A DNA stretch of 34,899 nucleotides. Source: Pseudobutyrivibrio sp. (GTDB taxonomy: Bacteria; Bacillota; Clostridia; Lachnospirales; Lachnospiraceae). Of the stretch, positions 1 through 8,191 are shown in pieces. Each line of letters begins with the position of its first letter. Position 1 is the first letter of the stretch. Position numbers and translations under genes: made by a program. The notes beneath the pieces were generated by a model that worked only from the letters and a program-made list of their open reading frames with translations, was not told the origin of the DNA and searched no databases. The DNA lies in the NCBI GenBank assembly GCA_021442555.1, contig JABUSV010000192.1:1-34899 (forward strand), in the 5' to 3' direction.

Positions 1-25
1 TCGACGTCGTGTCTCAGATTTTGCT

Positions 26-62
26 AATCTCGCCGTCCGTGGCGAGATTGCCCCCTTTTTTC
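26..62 (+). terminator. terminator-like hairpin near window start
   Basis: A perfect 9-bp stem (AATCTCGCC at 26-34, GGCGAGATT at 41-49) with a 6-base loop is followed by GCCCCC and a run of T at 56-62. This could end transcription of a + strand gene lying left of the window. The gap of six bases between stem and T-run is longer than in a classical intrinsic terminator, so it could instead be the first hairpin of the foldable stretch that follows. Confidence 0.4.
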
Positions 63-160
63 AGAACCCCTCGTAAGCAATCCTACGACTTCGACGAAAA
101 TCCGCACCAAAGACTCCTTGGAATGCTTGAAACCGATAAAAACTGGTTTTTGTGCGCAGG
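63..160. other. non-coding foldable stretch, unidentified
   Basis: No ORF here has a ribosome site or recognisable protein. The + strand can fold: TCGTA 71-75 pairs with TACGA 84-88; CGCAC 103-107 pairs with GTGCG 152-156, enclosing AAACC 130-134 with GGTTT 145-149. I do not recognise it as tmRNA, RNase P, SRP RNA or a c-di-GMP riboswitch. The rest of the gap up to 385 is purine-rich and shows nothing I can name. It may be a small RNA, a leader or a degenerate intergenic repeat; orientation is unknown. Confidence 0.25.
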
Positions 161-385
161 GAACATACTATTGAAGAAGGTGTCCATGCGTCAAAAGAAC
201 ACAAAGTAATAAGAAAAGAAGCGTTCCACATAGAAACACTTGGATTTGTGCGACGGTAAAGGTAAGAGGGCCAGGGGCCCACAGCCATAAAAGAGGGAGG
301 ACTTACTTACAATAGAAAGGGGCGCGAGGCTGAAAAAACAAGACATTAGGGTGTTATGGGCGTTATGTGGAAGAATAGAAAGAAT

Positions 386-437
386 TTGACAAAATTTTTG
401 TGAAAATCTACACAATTATGGCGAAATGGTATAAAAT
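386..437 (+). promoter_or_regulatory. candidate promoter(s) of the pilus operon
   Basis: A perfect -35 TTGACA lies at 386-391, and 17 bases later there is a poor -10, TACACA, at 409-414. A better -10, TATAAA with an upstream TGG (extended -10 form), lies at 430-435 but has no well-spaced -35. Either could drive pilT at 483, whose ribosome site AAGGAG is at 472-477. Nothing in the stretch resembles a c-di-GMP aptamer. Confidence 0.45.
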
Positions 438-482
438 TATCTTATCTATTATTATGTCTAAATGAGATGTTAAGGAGTATAG

Positions 483-1562
483 ATGGAAGAACAAAAAGAC
501 CCACGTCTTGAGAAGTTTATTTCGATATTGCAAAAGACTAAGGAGAACGGCGGAAGTGATATTCACCTGGCTCCACGTAGTCCTATTATGATCAGATTAG
601 ATGGCGTGCTTGTGCCATTGGAGGGGATGTCTATTGAGCCATTTGAGATAGAGGGAATGCTGGAGGTCATGCTTACTCCGGAGCAGAACAAGGTCTTGGA
701 TGAGATGGGAGAGCTTGACTATGCTTTTTCAATAGGTGGATTTAACAGAATGCGTATCAATGTATTCAGACAGCGTGGAACCTATGCCATGGCTATAAGA
801 CTGTTGTCATTTGATATTCCAGATCCTGCAAAGCTTGGTATTCCACAGGCTGTTATAGATATGTCAGACTTAAAAAGAGGTCTGATTCTTGTTACAGGTG
901 CAACAGGTAGTGGTAAGTCTACTACATTGGCAGCGCTCATTAGTATGATTGCCCAGAAATATCAAAAGCATATTATTACACTTGAAGACCCTATAGAGTA
1001 TTTGCATAAGCATGGCAAGTCCATGGTGCTACAGCGTGAGGTAGGCTTTGATACCCACTCTTATGCCAATGCACTTAGGGCTGCGCTAAGACAGGACCCT
1101 GATGTTATCTTGGTAGGTGAGATGAGAGACTTGGAGACTATTTCTACAGCTATTACAGCAGCAGAGACAGGACACTTGGTATTGTCAACACTTCATACCA
1201 ACAGTACATCAGCTTCAATAGACCGTATGGTGGACGTATTTCCACCACATCAACAGAACCAGATTCGTATACAGCTGGCTACAGTGTTAGAGGGTATTAT
1301 AGCCCAACAGCTGCTTCCAATGGAGGCAACAGGAGGCCGTGTGGCAGCCTTTGAAGTAATGCTCTGTAATCCTGCTATCAGAAATCTGATAAGAGAGGGC
1401 AAGTCCTTCCAGATTCCATCGGTGTTGCAGACCTCCAAAAAAGAAGGCATGCAGACCATGGATGATGCTATTTATGAGCTGTATATTCAAGGAAAGGTAT
1501 CTTCGGAGACCGCAGTATCCTTTGCGTTAGATCAGACTGCCATGCAGCGAAGGGTATTCTAG
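483..1562 (+). CDS. pilT: type IV pilus retraction ATPase PilT
   Basis: Hexameric cytoplasmic ATPase that would power pilus disassembly and twitching. The 359-aa length fits PilT. The Walker A loop GATGSGKST is at residues 139-147; the acidic box (TLEDPIEY), the Walker B region (VILVGEMRD) and the conserved His box around LSTLHTNS follow in family order. Near the C-terminus is NPAIRNLIREGK, matching the AIRNLIRE motif that marks PilT rather than PilB. AAGGAG lies five bases before the ATG. It is the first gene of the pilus run, 41 bases before pilB, so retraction and extension motors should be co-expressed. Family identity is secure; that the pilus really retracts is inferred. Confidence 0.96.
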   Translation: MEEQKDPRLEKFISILQKTKENGGSDIHLAPRSPIMIRLDGVLVPLEGMSIEPFEIEGMLEVMLTPEQNKVLDEMGELDYAFSIGGFNRMRINVFRQRGTYAMAIRLLSFDIPDPAKLGIPQAVIDMSDLKRGLILVTGATGSGKSTTLAALISMIAQKYQKHIITLEDPIEYLHKHGKSMVLQREVGFDTHSYANALRAALRQDPDVILVGEMRDLETISTAITAAETGHLVLSTLHTNSTSASIDRMVDVFPPHQQNQIRIQLATVLEGIIAQQLLPMEATGGRVAAFEVMLCNPAIRNLIREGKSFQIPSVLQTSKKEGMQTMDDAIYELYIQGKVSSETAVSFALDQTAMQRRVF

Positions 1563-1603
1563 ACCTGTCATTACAATTAGTAGGACAGGTATGAGAGGGA
1601 ATA

Positions 1604-3325
1604 ATGGAACTAAATCTTAAGAACAAGAGAAAAAGAATAGGTGAAATCCTGACAGATGCAGGACTTCTTACCGCAGAACAGGTGTCAAAGGCTATGGAGA
1701 GTGCTCGCAAGGAGGGCATGAGACTTGGAGAATACCTGATTTCATCCGATATAGTAAGTGATGAGGCAGTAGCATACGCTATTTCCAATCAGCTTCACAT
1801 AGGATTGGTGCCAGATGTTACAGAGATAGAGATCGCATCAGAGCTAATCAATCTGGTGCCTGCAGAGATGCTTCGTAAAAACGTAATGATTCCTATCAGA
1901 AGGGATGAGTACAATCCCAATCTGATATATCTGGCTATGGCAGACCCCCTTGATGACAGAGCAAGAGATGATTTTGCTATGGCAAGCGGTATGATTCCAG
2001 AGATTGTTGCCTCTACCTCGGGCTCTATCAACAGAGCTTTGGACAGATATCTTGGCAGCAGGGAATCCGCAGAGATTGTAAGACGCTACCGAATGGAGCG
2101 TGGAGACGATTTTGTTACCACTACCACTCAGGTGGAGGATGACCCTAATGAGACCAGTGCCATAGTTATTCTTGTCAGAGACATGATAGCTCAGGCTGTC
2201 AGACAAAAGGCTTCCGATATTCATGTGGAGGCCACAGAGACTATAGTTAAAATACGATTTCGAGTAGATGGTGTAATGGCAGAAAAGAGCACCTATGACA
2301 AAGCGATGCTTCCAGCCATTATGGCCAGAATCAAGATTATATCAGGCATGGATATTTCTGAGAAAAGAAAGCCTCAGGACGGAAGAGCTACTATGACTGT
2401 AGATAACAGGGAATATGATATCCGTGTATCCATACTTCCTACAGTGTTTGGCGAAAAATGTGTTATGCGTATTGCCGAAAAGAAAGCCCTGACCAGAGAT
2501 AAGTCAAGCCTTGGACTTACAGATGCTGATATGAAGCAGTTTGAGGCATTGCTGAAGAATCCACACGGGATACTTCTTGTTACAGGACCAACTGGCAGTG
2601 GTAAATCTACTACTCTCTACACTGTATTATCAGAACTGTCTACACCAGAGGTTAATATTATAACTGTCGAGGACCCTGTAGAGGCCAACGTGCCTGGTGT
2701 CAATCAGGTGCAGGTAAATGTCAAGGCAGAGCTTACCTTTGCCTCAGCCCTCAGGTCAATCCTAAGACAGGATCCGGATATTATCATGATTGGTGAGATT
2801 CGTGACAGTGAGACTGCAAAAATAGCAGTACAGGCTTCCATCACAGGCCATCTGGTAGTATCTACACTGCATACCAGGTCAGCACCTTCTTCAATGATTC
2901 GTCTTGAGGACATGGGAGTGGAGGGGTATCTTTTAGCAGACTCAGTGATTGGAGTTATTGCACAGCGTCTTGTAAGAAAGCTATGTCACAGCTGTAGAGA
3001 AGAATATGTGGCACCAGAGGATGAGTGCATCAATCTGGGAGTAGACCCGGCTAATCCTCCTAAGCTGTATAGACCAAAGAGCAGAGCTGCCTGTAAATGT
3101 GCCCAGTGCGGTAACACAGGCTACATAGGAAGAACTGGTATCTATGAGATAATGACAGTAACACCTACCCTTAGAAAGCTTATAAGCCAAGGAGCATCTG
3201 CAGAGGAAATCAAAGAACAGGCCATGAAAGAGGGCATGAGAACTCTTGCTATGAGTGCTTCTGAAAAGGTACTCAACGGCACCACCTCTTACAAAGAGAT
3301 GATGCGTATCACATATGAAAATTAA
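1604..3325 (+). CDS. pilB: type IV pilus assembly ATPase PilB (GspE family)
   Basis: Cytoplasmic ATPase that drives pilin polymerisation. The 573 residues hold an N-terminal GspE/MshE-type domain (about 1-150), a linker, and the catalytic domain with Walker A GPTGSGKST at 328-336 and Walker B IIMIGEIRD. The zinc-binding cysteines of extension ATPases are present: C461/C464 and C499/C502, with an extra C497. MshE-type N-domains can bind c-di-GMP in some bacteria, but I cannot judge that from the residues here. It lies between pilT and pilC, the usual motor-platform order. Full length, no defect seen. Confidence 0.96.
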   Translation: MELNLKNKRKRIGEILTDAGLLTAEQVSKAMESARKEGMRLGEYLISSDIVSDEAVAYAISNQLHIGLVPDVTEIEIASELINLVPAEMLRKNVMIPIRRDEYNPNLIYLAMADPLDDRARDDFAMASGMIPEIVASTSGSINRALDRYLGSRESAEIVRRYRMERGDDFVTTTTQVEDDPNETSAIVILVRDMIAQAVRQKASDIHVEATETIVKIRFRVDGVMAEKSTYDKAMLPAIMARIKIISGMDISEKRKPQDGRATMTVDNREYDIRVSILPTVFGEKCVMRIAEKKALTRDKSSLGLTDADMKQFEALLKNPHGILLVTGPTGSGKSTTLYTVLSELSTPEVNIITVEDPVEANVPGVNQVQVNVKAELTFASALRSILRQDPDIIMIGEIRDSETAKIAVQASITGHLVVSTLHTRSAPSSMIRLEDMGVEGYLLADSVIGVIAQRLVRKLCHSCREEYVAPEDECINLGVDPANPPKLYRPKSRAACKCAQCGNTGYIGRTGIYEIMTVTPTLRKLISQGASAEEIKEQAMKEGMRTLAMSASEKVLNGTTSYKEMMRITYEN

Positions 3326-3357
3326 CTGTAGACTTAATAATATAGAGTTGAGAAGAG

Positions 3358-4569
3358 ATGGCAGAATTTACTTACGTTGCCATAGATAAGAATGGCAAGG
3401 AAGTCAAGGGTAATATCACCGCTGACAGGCGGGAGATGGCCCTTAGCAAACTGAAAAATGAAGGTCTGACAGCCTTAGAGCTTAAGGATTCCACTCTCAT
3501 GACAAGAGAGATAGATATAGCCTTTGGTACGCTGGTTAAGCCAAGAGACCTTAGCGTATTCTGCAGGCAGTTTGTATCCATGCTTGGGGCTGGCGTTACT
3601 ATCCTTGATGCTCTCAGGATGCTTGCAGAACAGACAGAGAACAAATACTTAAGAAAAGCCCTGGAGGGTGTGGTATCAGATATTGAAAAGGGTGAGACCT
3701 TACATGATGCCATGGGCAAAAGACCTCGTATCTTTCCAGATATGATGGTGAGCATGGTGGCAGCAGGTGAGAGCTCAGGTCGACTGGAAGTGACTTTTGA
3801 GAGAATGTCCATACATTTTGAGAAAAGTGCAAAAGTTAAATCCATGATTAAAAAAGCAGCCATATATCCGTCCATGGTAGCTCTCATATCCATCGTTGTT
3901 ATGGTGGTTATGCTGGTAGTGGTTATTCCTCGATACATAGTGATGTTTGAGGAGATGCAGTTAGAGCTTCCAGGAATTACGCTTTTTGTTATCAATGCCA
4001 GCAATTTTTTAAAGAGCAATGGATTTATCCTTCTTGCTTTTCTTATAGCATTGATATTTATCATCAAGACCTATAACGGCACAGACTCAGGCAAGCATTT
4101 TGTTGGAAGACTTAAGGCCAATATTCCTATATACAAGAGACTGGAGTTAAAATCCAACGCATCCTTGTATGCCAGAACCTTATCCACTCTTACCTACGCT
4201 GGTATGCCACTTATAGACAGCCTGGGGCTTACAGCCAACACCATGACCAACATATTGTTCAAGGATGAGATTAAAAGAAGCGTAGAAGAGATAAAAGCAG
4301 GTGTTCCACTGTCAAAGCCACTAATAGATTCCAAGCTGTTTCCAGCCATGGTGGGGCATATGGTTAAGATTGGAGAGGAATCCGGAGACCTTGACAATAT
4401 GCTCAACAAGTTAGCTGAGTATTATGACGAGGAAGTGGAGATGGAAACAGAGACTGTTATGGCAGCGCTAGAGCCAGTTATGATTCTTGTTATGGCTGGC
4501 ATGGTAGGATTTTTAATAGCAGCCTGTATGGCACCTATGATATCCATGTACAACGGCTTTAACATCTAG
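3358..4569 (+). CDS. pilC: type IV pilus inner-membrane platform PilC
   Basis: Membrane platform protein (GspF family) that couples the PilB/PilT motors to pilin insertion. At 403 aa it has the family length. Two T2SSF repeats are visible, each opening with a helical segment (around 65-175 and 265-375, the second with TLTYAGMPLIDSL). Hydrophobic segments lie near residues 180-205, 222-242 and 370-395. It starts 32 bases after pilB and is followed by a 27-base hairpin and then the pilin gene. Confidence 0.95.
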   Translation: MAEFTYVAIDKNGKEVKGNITADRREMALSKLKNEGLTALELKDSTLMTREIDIAFGTLVKPRDLSVFCRQFVSMLGAGVTILDALRMLAEQTENKYLRKALEGVVSDIEKGETLHDAMGKRPRIFPDMMVSMVAAGESSGRLEVTFERMSIHFEKSAKVKSMIKKAAIYPSMVALISIVVMVVMLVVVIPRYIVMFEEMQLELPGITLFVINASNFLKSNGFILLAFLIALIFIIKTYNGTDSGKHFVGRLKANIPIYKRLELKSNASLYARTLSTLTYAGMPLIDSLGLTANTMTNILFKDEIKRSVEEIKAGVPLSKPLIDSKLFPAMVGHMVKIGEESGDLDNMLNKLAEYYDEEVEMETETVMAALEPVMILVMAGMVGFLIAACMAPMISMYNGFNI

Positions 4570-4596
4570 GATAACCCAGGCTAATGGCCTGTTATC
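4570..4596 (+). other. hairpin between pilC and the pilin gene
   Basis: GATAAC 4570-4575 pairs with GTTATC 4591-4596, and AGGC 4578-4581 with GCCT 4587-4590, separated by a CC bulge and with a five-base loop. It begins one base after the pilC stop codon. No T-run follows, so it does not look like an intrinsic terminator. It may be an RNA processing or stabilising element that sets pilin mRNA apart from the upstream motor genes. Confidence 0.45.
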
Positions 4597-4670
4597 AAAA
4601 TAGACTTATTCTTCTGATAGGGCAGGAGAGGACGCACTTAGTGTAATATAATGCAAAGGAGACTTTTACG

Positions 4671-5111
4671 ATGAACAAATCTAAAAAAATGAACGACAAA
4701 GGCTTTTCTCTTATTGAGCTGATCGTAGTTATTGCTATCATGGTAGTTCTTGTAGCAGTACTTTCACCAGTATTCTCAAGATTTATCGAGCAGGGTAGAA
4801 GAGCCACAGATGTAACAAATGCAAACTCATTGGCAGAGGCTATATTGATTGATATTGAGTCTGGAGAATTTAATCCAACTACAGCGGGTGATGACCCAGC
4901 TTCTTCCGCTGCAGAAATAAAGACAAGCGAGTTTCCATCGTTGAAAAGTGTACCAAATGTTCAGGCAACAGGTTTAACAGGTAATAATTTTAGATATGCT
5001 TATAATTCAACAACTCATACAGTTGCAATCACAATTGTAAATGATGATAACGGAGATTTAACAGATCCAACAAATGCTGAGAACTATAAGAAAGATACAT
5101 ATACTGAATAA
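4671..5111 (+). CDS. type IV prepilin, candidate major pilin
   Basis: The 146-residue precursor has an 11-residue basic leader ending DKG, cut before Phe12, then FSLIELIVVIAIMVVLVAVL, the classical N-methylated hydrophobic spine with Glu at mature position 5. The mature protein is about 135 aa with a short polar, Thr/Asn-rich globular part and no cysteine, so there is no disulfide D-loop. AAAGGAG at 4655-4661 supports this start over Met7. It is the smallest pilin here, follows pilC directly and has the best ribosome site, so I take it as the major subunit; this is inferred from position and size. Confidence 0.88.
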   Translation: MNKSKKMNDKGFSLIELIVVIAIMVVLVAVLSPVFSRFIEQGRRATDVTNANSLAEAILIDIESGEFNPTTAGDDPASSAAEIKTSEFPSLKSVPNVQATGLTGNNFRYAYNSTTHTVAITIVNDDNGDLTDPTNAENYKKDTYTE

Positions 5112-5136
5112 TAGGATCTTAAACTAGTAACACAAT

Positions 5137-5886
5137 ATGTACACCCTAATACCACTACTCATAACCTTCATATTTGGAACCTTAATCGGTAGCTTTTTAA
5201 ATGTACTCATATACCGAGTGCCAAGGCACGAGGATTTTGTAGTTACGAAAAGCCACTGCATGAGCTGTGGTTATACCCTAAGATGGTTTGATCTGATCCC
5301 TATAGTCAGCTGGCTTATCTTAGGCGGTAAATGTAGAAAATGTAAAGCAAAAGTTTCAATGCAATACCCCATAATAGAGGCCCTTAGTGGCCTCTTGTGG
5401 GCAAGCATTGTATATGTGACAGGCTTAAACTTAGATGCACTGATATTATGTCTTATGGCATCTGCTCTTTTGGCCTTGTCTGTTATTGATTTTAGAACTC
5501 TTGAGATTCCTGTAGGATTTAACATATTCCTTACTATTCTTGGAGTCTTCATGATAATGCTGCATAGAGATATGTGGTATTTATACCTGGTGGGTTCGAT
5601 TGTTGTGGCATTGCCACTGGCAATCCTGTATTACACCACTCACGGAGCTGCCATAGGTGGCGGCGACGTCAAGCTGATGTTTGCCAGCGGCCTTATCATA
5701 GGCTATCGGGCAAACCTTATAGCATTCTTTTTAGGCTGTGTACTAGGCGCAGTCATTCATGTAATTCGCATGAGATTTTTCAAAGCTGACAGAACCCTGG
5801 CGATGGGGCCATATCTGTCTGCAGGTATTATTATAGCGGCACTTTTTGCCGAGGAATTCATCGCATTTTATATAAATCTGTTTTAA
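5137..5886 (+). CDS. pilD: prepilin peptidase/N-methyltransferase PilD
   Basis: Membrane aspartyl protease (A24 family) that cleaves the G|F site of prepilins and methylates the new N-terminus. The 249-aa, multi-spanning protein has both halves: the N-terminal zinc-type cysteine pairs C41/C44 and C66/C69 associated with the methyltransferase domain, and the two catalytic aspartates D118 (VIDFRTLEIP) and D177 within GGGDVK. It lies 25 bases after the pilin gene and would process all five prepilin-like proteins of this cluster. Confidence 0.95.
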   Translation: MYTLIPLLITFIFGTLIGSFLNVLIYRVPRHEDFVVTKSHCMSCGYTLRWFDLIPIVSWLILGGKCRKCKAKVSMQYPIIEALSGLLWASIVYVTGLNLDALILCLMASALLALSVIDFRTLEIPVGFNIFLTILGVFMIMLHRDMWYLYLVGSIVVALPLAILYYTTHGAAIGGGDVKLMFASGLIIGYRANLIAFFLGCVLGAVIHVIRMRFFKADRTLAMGPYLSAGIIIAALFAEEFIAFYINLF

Positions 5887-5899
5887 AAGGGAAAATAAC

Positions 5900-7456
5900 A
5901 TGGCACAGCGCATCATTACAGTCAACATAGGTCCAGACCTGACACTTGCTGCAGAAACTGAATACAGGACGGCTAAGCCAAAGGTGTACAAGAGTTTTTA
6001 TCTGCCTACGCCTGAGGAGCTTTTGACTGATGGAGTCATCACATCTGACGAGGTAATCTTGGAGAAGTTTGCCGACGACTTCAAGGAGCACATGCGTCAG
6101 AATAAGATGAACAACAAAAAGGTTCTCTTTGTGGCTGACTCCAAGAGAATGGCAGGAAGAGAGGAAAGCCTTCCTAAGCTTAGCGACAGCAAGCTAAGAG
6201 GACTGGTGCAGACCAATGCCTCTGATTACTTTCCAGTAGCAATGGATGCGTATCAGGTGACATGTAAGATAATAGAGGAACCTCAAAAGGAGGATAACAC
6301 TGTAAGGACTCAGCTCTATGCTATTCCTCAGAATGTTATCACTTCCTACGAACACTTGGCAGAAGTGCTAGACATGAGTCTTGTTACCATAGACTGCAGA
6401 GCCAACGCCATCATTCAGTTTACAAAGTCTGTGGCAGAGAGCAGGACCATGGCTACTTTATATATGAGCACCAACGAGGTGGTATTTACTGTTGTATCAA
6501 ACGGTATCATGCAGATGCAGCGTAGTATCAACTATGGTATTGGTGAACTGTACGACATGGTGTCTGATAATAACAAAGAGGCTCTGATAAAGCTTCATGA
6601 TGAGAGCATTTTTTCCAACGAGGAATCCATGGATGCCATAGACGATGCTCTTATGATGATGACAGGCTCTATCAAGAGAATGTTAGAGTTCTACAAATCC
6701 AAATTCTTTGAGTCTGAGCTTGAGGATATATATCTTATTGGCCTTGGTGATGGTATCAAGGGCATGGCATATTATCTCACCGAAAGAATCGGGGTGGAAA
6801 TCAAGCACAGCATCAGCTTTACTGAGGATACCACATCTGATATTGCACACCTGTCCAACACTATTGCTGCAGGTGGTGCCATCGATCCTATCGAGCTTGA
6901 GATAGGCGGCAAATCCGCCAGACGCTGGAGTTTTAGTGATTCACTGGCGGAGGATAACAACTACATAGGAACCTTCGTAGTGCTTATTATTCTTGTAGTG
7001 CTTGCAATAGCAGTAACGGTGGTGCCTTATGTCATGTATCAATTATCTGTAAGGGAGGGGCTAAGGTTAGACAACACCATCGCATCACTTCAGCCATCCA
7101 AGACGGTGTATCTTGAATACTTGGAGGCAAATGTAGAATACGAGGATCTAAGTGAGCTTAAGGAGCTTACAGATACTCCAGCCAACAGATTGCTGGAATT
7201 TTTGCAGGAGCTGGAGGCAAAGCTTCCAAGAAGTGCCACTATTTTATCCATAGCTGCTGGTACAGAGAGTGTTGCGGTAGAGTTTGTAGTGCCAGATAAG
7301 GCCACAGCAGCCCAGGTGTTTATACAGATGAGAGGCTTTGACACGGTGATGGATGCTAAGACCAGCAGTGTGGATGAGACAGCCTCAGATGAGGGTATAA
7401 CAGAGGTTAGATTTATAGTTAACTGCGTATACAAGCCAGTGGATAACCAGGAGTAG
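5900..7456 (+). CDS. pilM: PilM-PilN fusion, pilus alignment complex
   Basis: Residues 1 to about 340 resemble the actin-like cytoplasmic PilM (TVNIGPDLTLAAETEY start; SINYGIGELYDMV and YLIGLGDGIKGM in the later subdomain). One hydrophobic segment at about 357-381 follows, then a 135-residue extracellular part like PilN, starting with a coiled stretch and ending in a small alpha/beta domain (LPRSATILSIAAG onward). In Proteobacteria these are two genes, with the PilN N-terminus binding PilM; here they are a single 518-aa chain. PilO follows after three bases. The fold assignment rests on architecture and gene order rather than a catalytic motif. Confidence 0.8.
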   Translation: MAQRIITVNIGPDLTLAAETEYRTAKPKVYKSFYLPTPEELLTDGVITSDEVILEKFADDFKEHMRQNKMNNKKVLFVADSKRMAGREESLPKLSDSKLRGLVQTNASDYFPVAMDAYQVTCKIIEEPQKEDNTVRTQLYAIPQNVITSYEHLAEVLDMSLVTIDCRANAIIQFTKSVAESRTMATLYMSTNEVVFTVVSNGIMQMQRSINYGIGELYDMVSDNNKEALIKLHDESIFSNEESMDAIDDALMMMTGSIKRMLEFYKSKFFESELEDIYLIGLGDGIKGMAYYLTERIGVEIKHSISFTEDTTSDIAHLSNTIAAGGAIDPIELEIGGKSARRWSFSDSLAEDNNYIGTFVVLIILVVLAIAVTVVPYVMYQLSVREGLRLDNTIASLQPSKTVYLEYLEANVEYEDLSELKELTDTPANRLLEFLQELEAKLPRSATILSIAAGTESVAVEFVVPDKATAAQVFIQMRGFDTVMDAKTSSVDETASDEGITEVRFIVNCVYKPVDNQE

Positions 7457-7459
7457 CAG

Positions 7460-8179
7460 ATGGACGATATCAAATATTTTTTAGACAAAAACATAAGCAA
7501 AAAGGACCAAAAGCTCTTGATTATATTGTTTGGAGCCATTCTGTTGGCCTGCAGTTATTTCTGGGGCTACAGAGGATTTATGGAAAAAAAGTCAACTCAG
7601 GATGCCTACAATAATGAAAAGCTGGCAGAGATAAGTATTCTAAATGAGTATGCCATCTCTCAGAGCACCTATGAGCAGGAGACGGCAAGAATTAATGAGG
7701 AGACAGCCGCCATCAAAAAGCAGTTTCCACCTCAGATACATTCAGAGAACAGCATTATCAATGCCATGAACTTAGAGAAGGACAGCTTATCTCTTAGGAT
7801 ATCTAATATCGGAATAGCAGAAAGCACCCTTATCCAATCTACATTGGAAGAAGATATGGAGCCTTCGGAGTATAAGACAGCCGCTACTGAAATGGGGTTG
7901 ACAGCACAATATGCCTACGAGTTATATAACACTCCTGTAACCTATCAGTTTACATCAGGCTACGGAGATTTTAAGAATACCTTATCAGCTATCAGAAAGA
8001 ACCTTGATACCAAAAGCATAGAAAGTGTTGTCATGACCTACGACAGCACCACATCCAGTCTGATAGGAACCCTGATTGTGAATCAATACATGATAACAGG
8101 TACAGACCAGGAATACATTACTCCAGAGGTAAAGGCTTCTACTATTGGCAACCCTAATCCATTTGCCACTACAGAGTAG
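7460..8179 (+). CDS. pilO: PilO-like pilus alignment protein
   Basis: A 239-residue bitopic protein: short cytoplasmic tail, one hydrophobic segment at about 19-38 (LLIILFGAILLACSYFWGY), a charged coiled-coil region (about 45-90) and a C-terminal alpha/beta domain with GYGDFKNTLSAIRKNL, typical of PilO-like domains. It would pair with the PilN half of the preceding protein to hold the assembly machine together across the membrane. It starts three bases after the PilM-PilN stop. Sequence identity in this family is low, so the call depends on topology and position. Confidence 0.75.
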   Translation: MDDIKYFLDKNISKKDQKLLIILFGAILLACSYFWGYRGFMEKKSTQDAYNNEKLAEISILNEYAISQSTYEQETARINEETAAIKKQFPPQIHSENSIINAMNLEKDSLSLRISNIGIAESTLIQSTLEEDMEPSEYKTAATEMGLTAQYAYELYNTPVTYQFTSGYGDFKNTLSAIRKNLDTKSIESVVMTYDSTTSSLIGTLIVNQYMITGTDQEYITPEVKASTIGNPNPFATTE

Positions 8180-8191
8180 CCAGCAGAGATT

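Noticed and set aside
9-288. Short ORFs on both strands near the window start (66 and 75 aa)
   Set aside because: No ribosome sites, odd composition and overlap with hairpins; they look like chance frames in non-coding DNA.
230-385. c-di-GMP riboswitch before the pilus operon
   Set aside because: Expected from other clostridial pilus loci, but no conserved aptamer core could be found in the stretch.
3372-4067. 231-aa open frame on the - strand inside pilC
   Set aside because: It is the shadow of a strongly coding + strand gene with full PilC features and has no ribosome site.
4647-4652. TATAAT ahead of the pilin gene as a promoter
   Set aside because: No acceptable -35 is spaced from it, and a transcript starting about 4659 would lose most of the ribosome site at 4655-4661.
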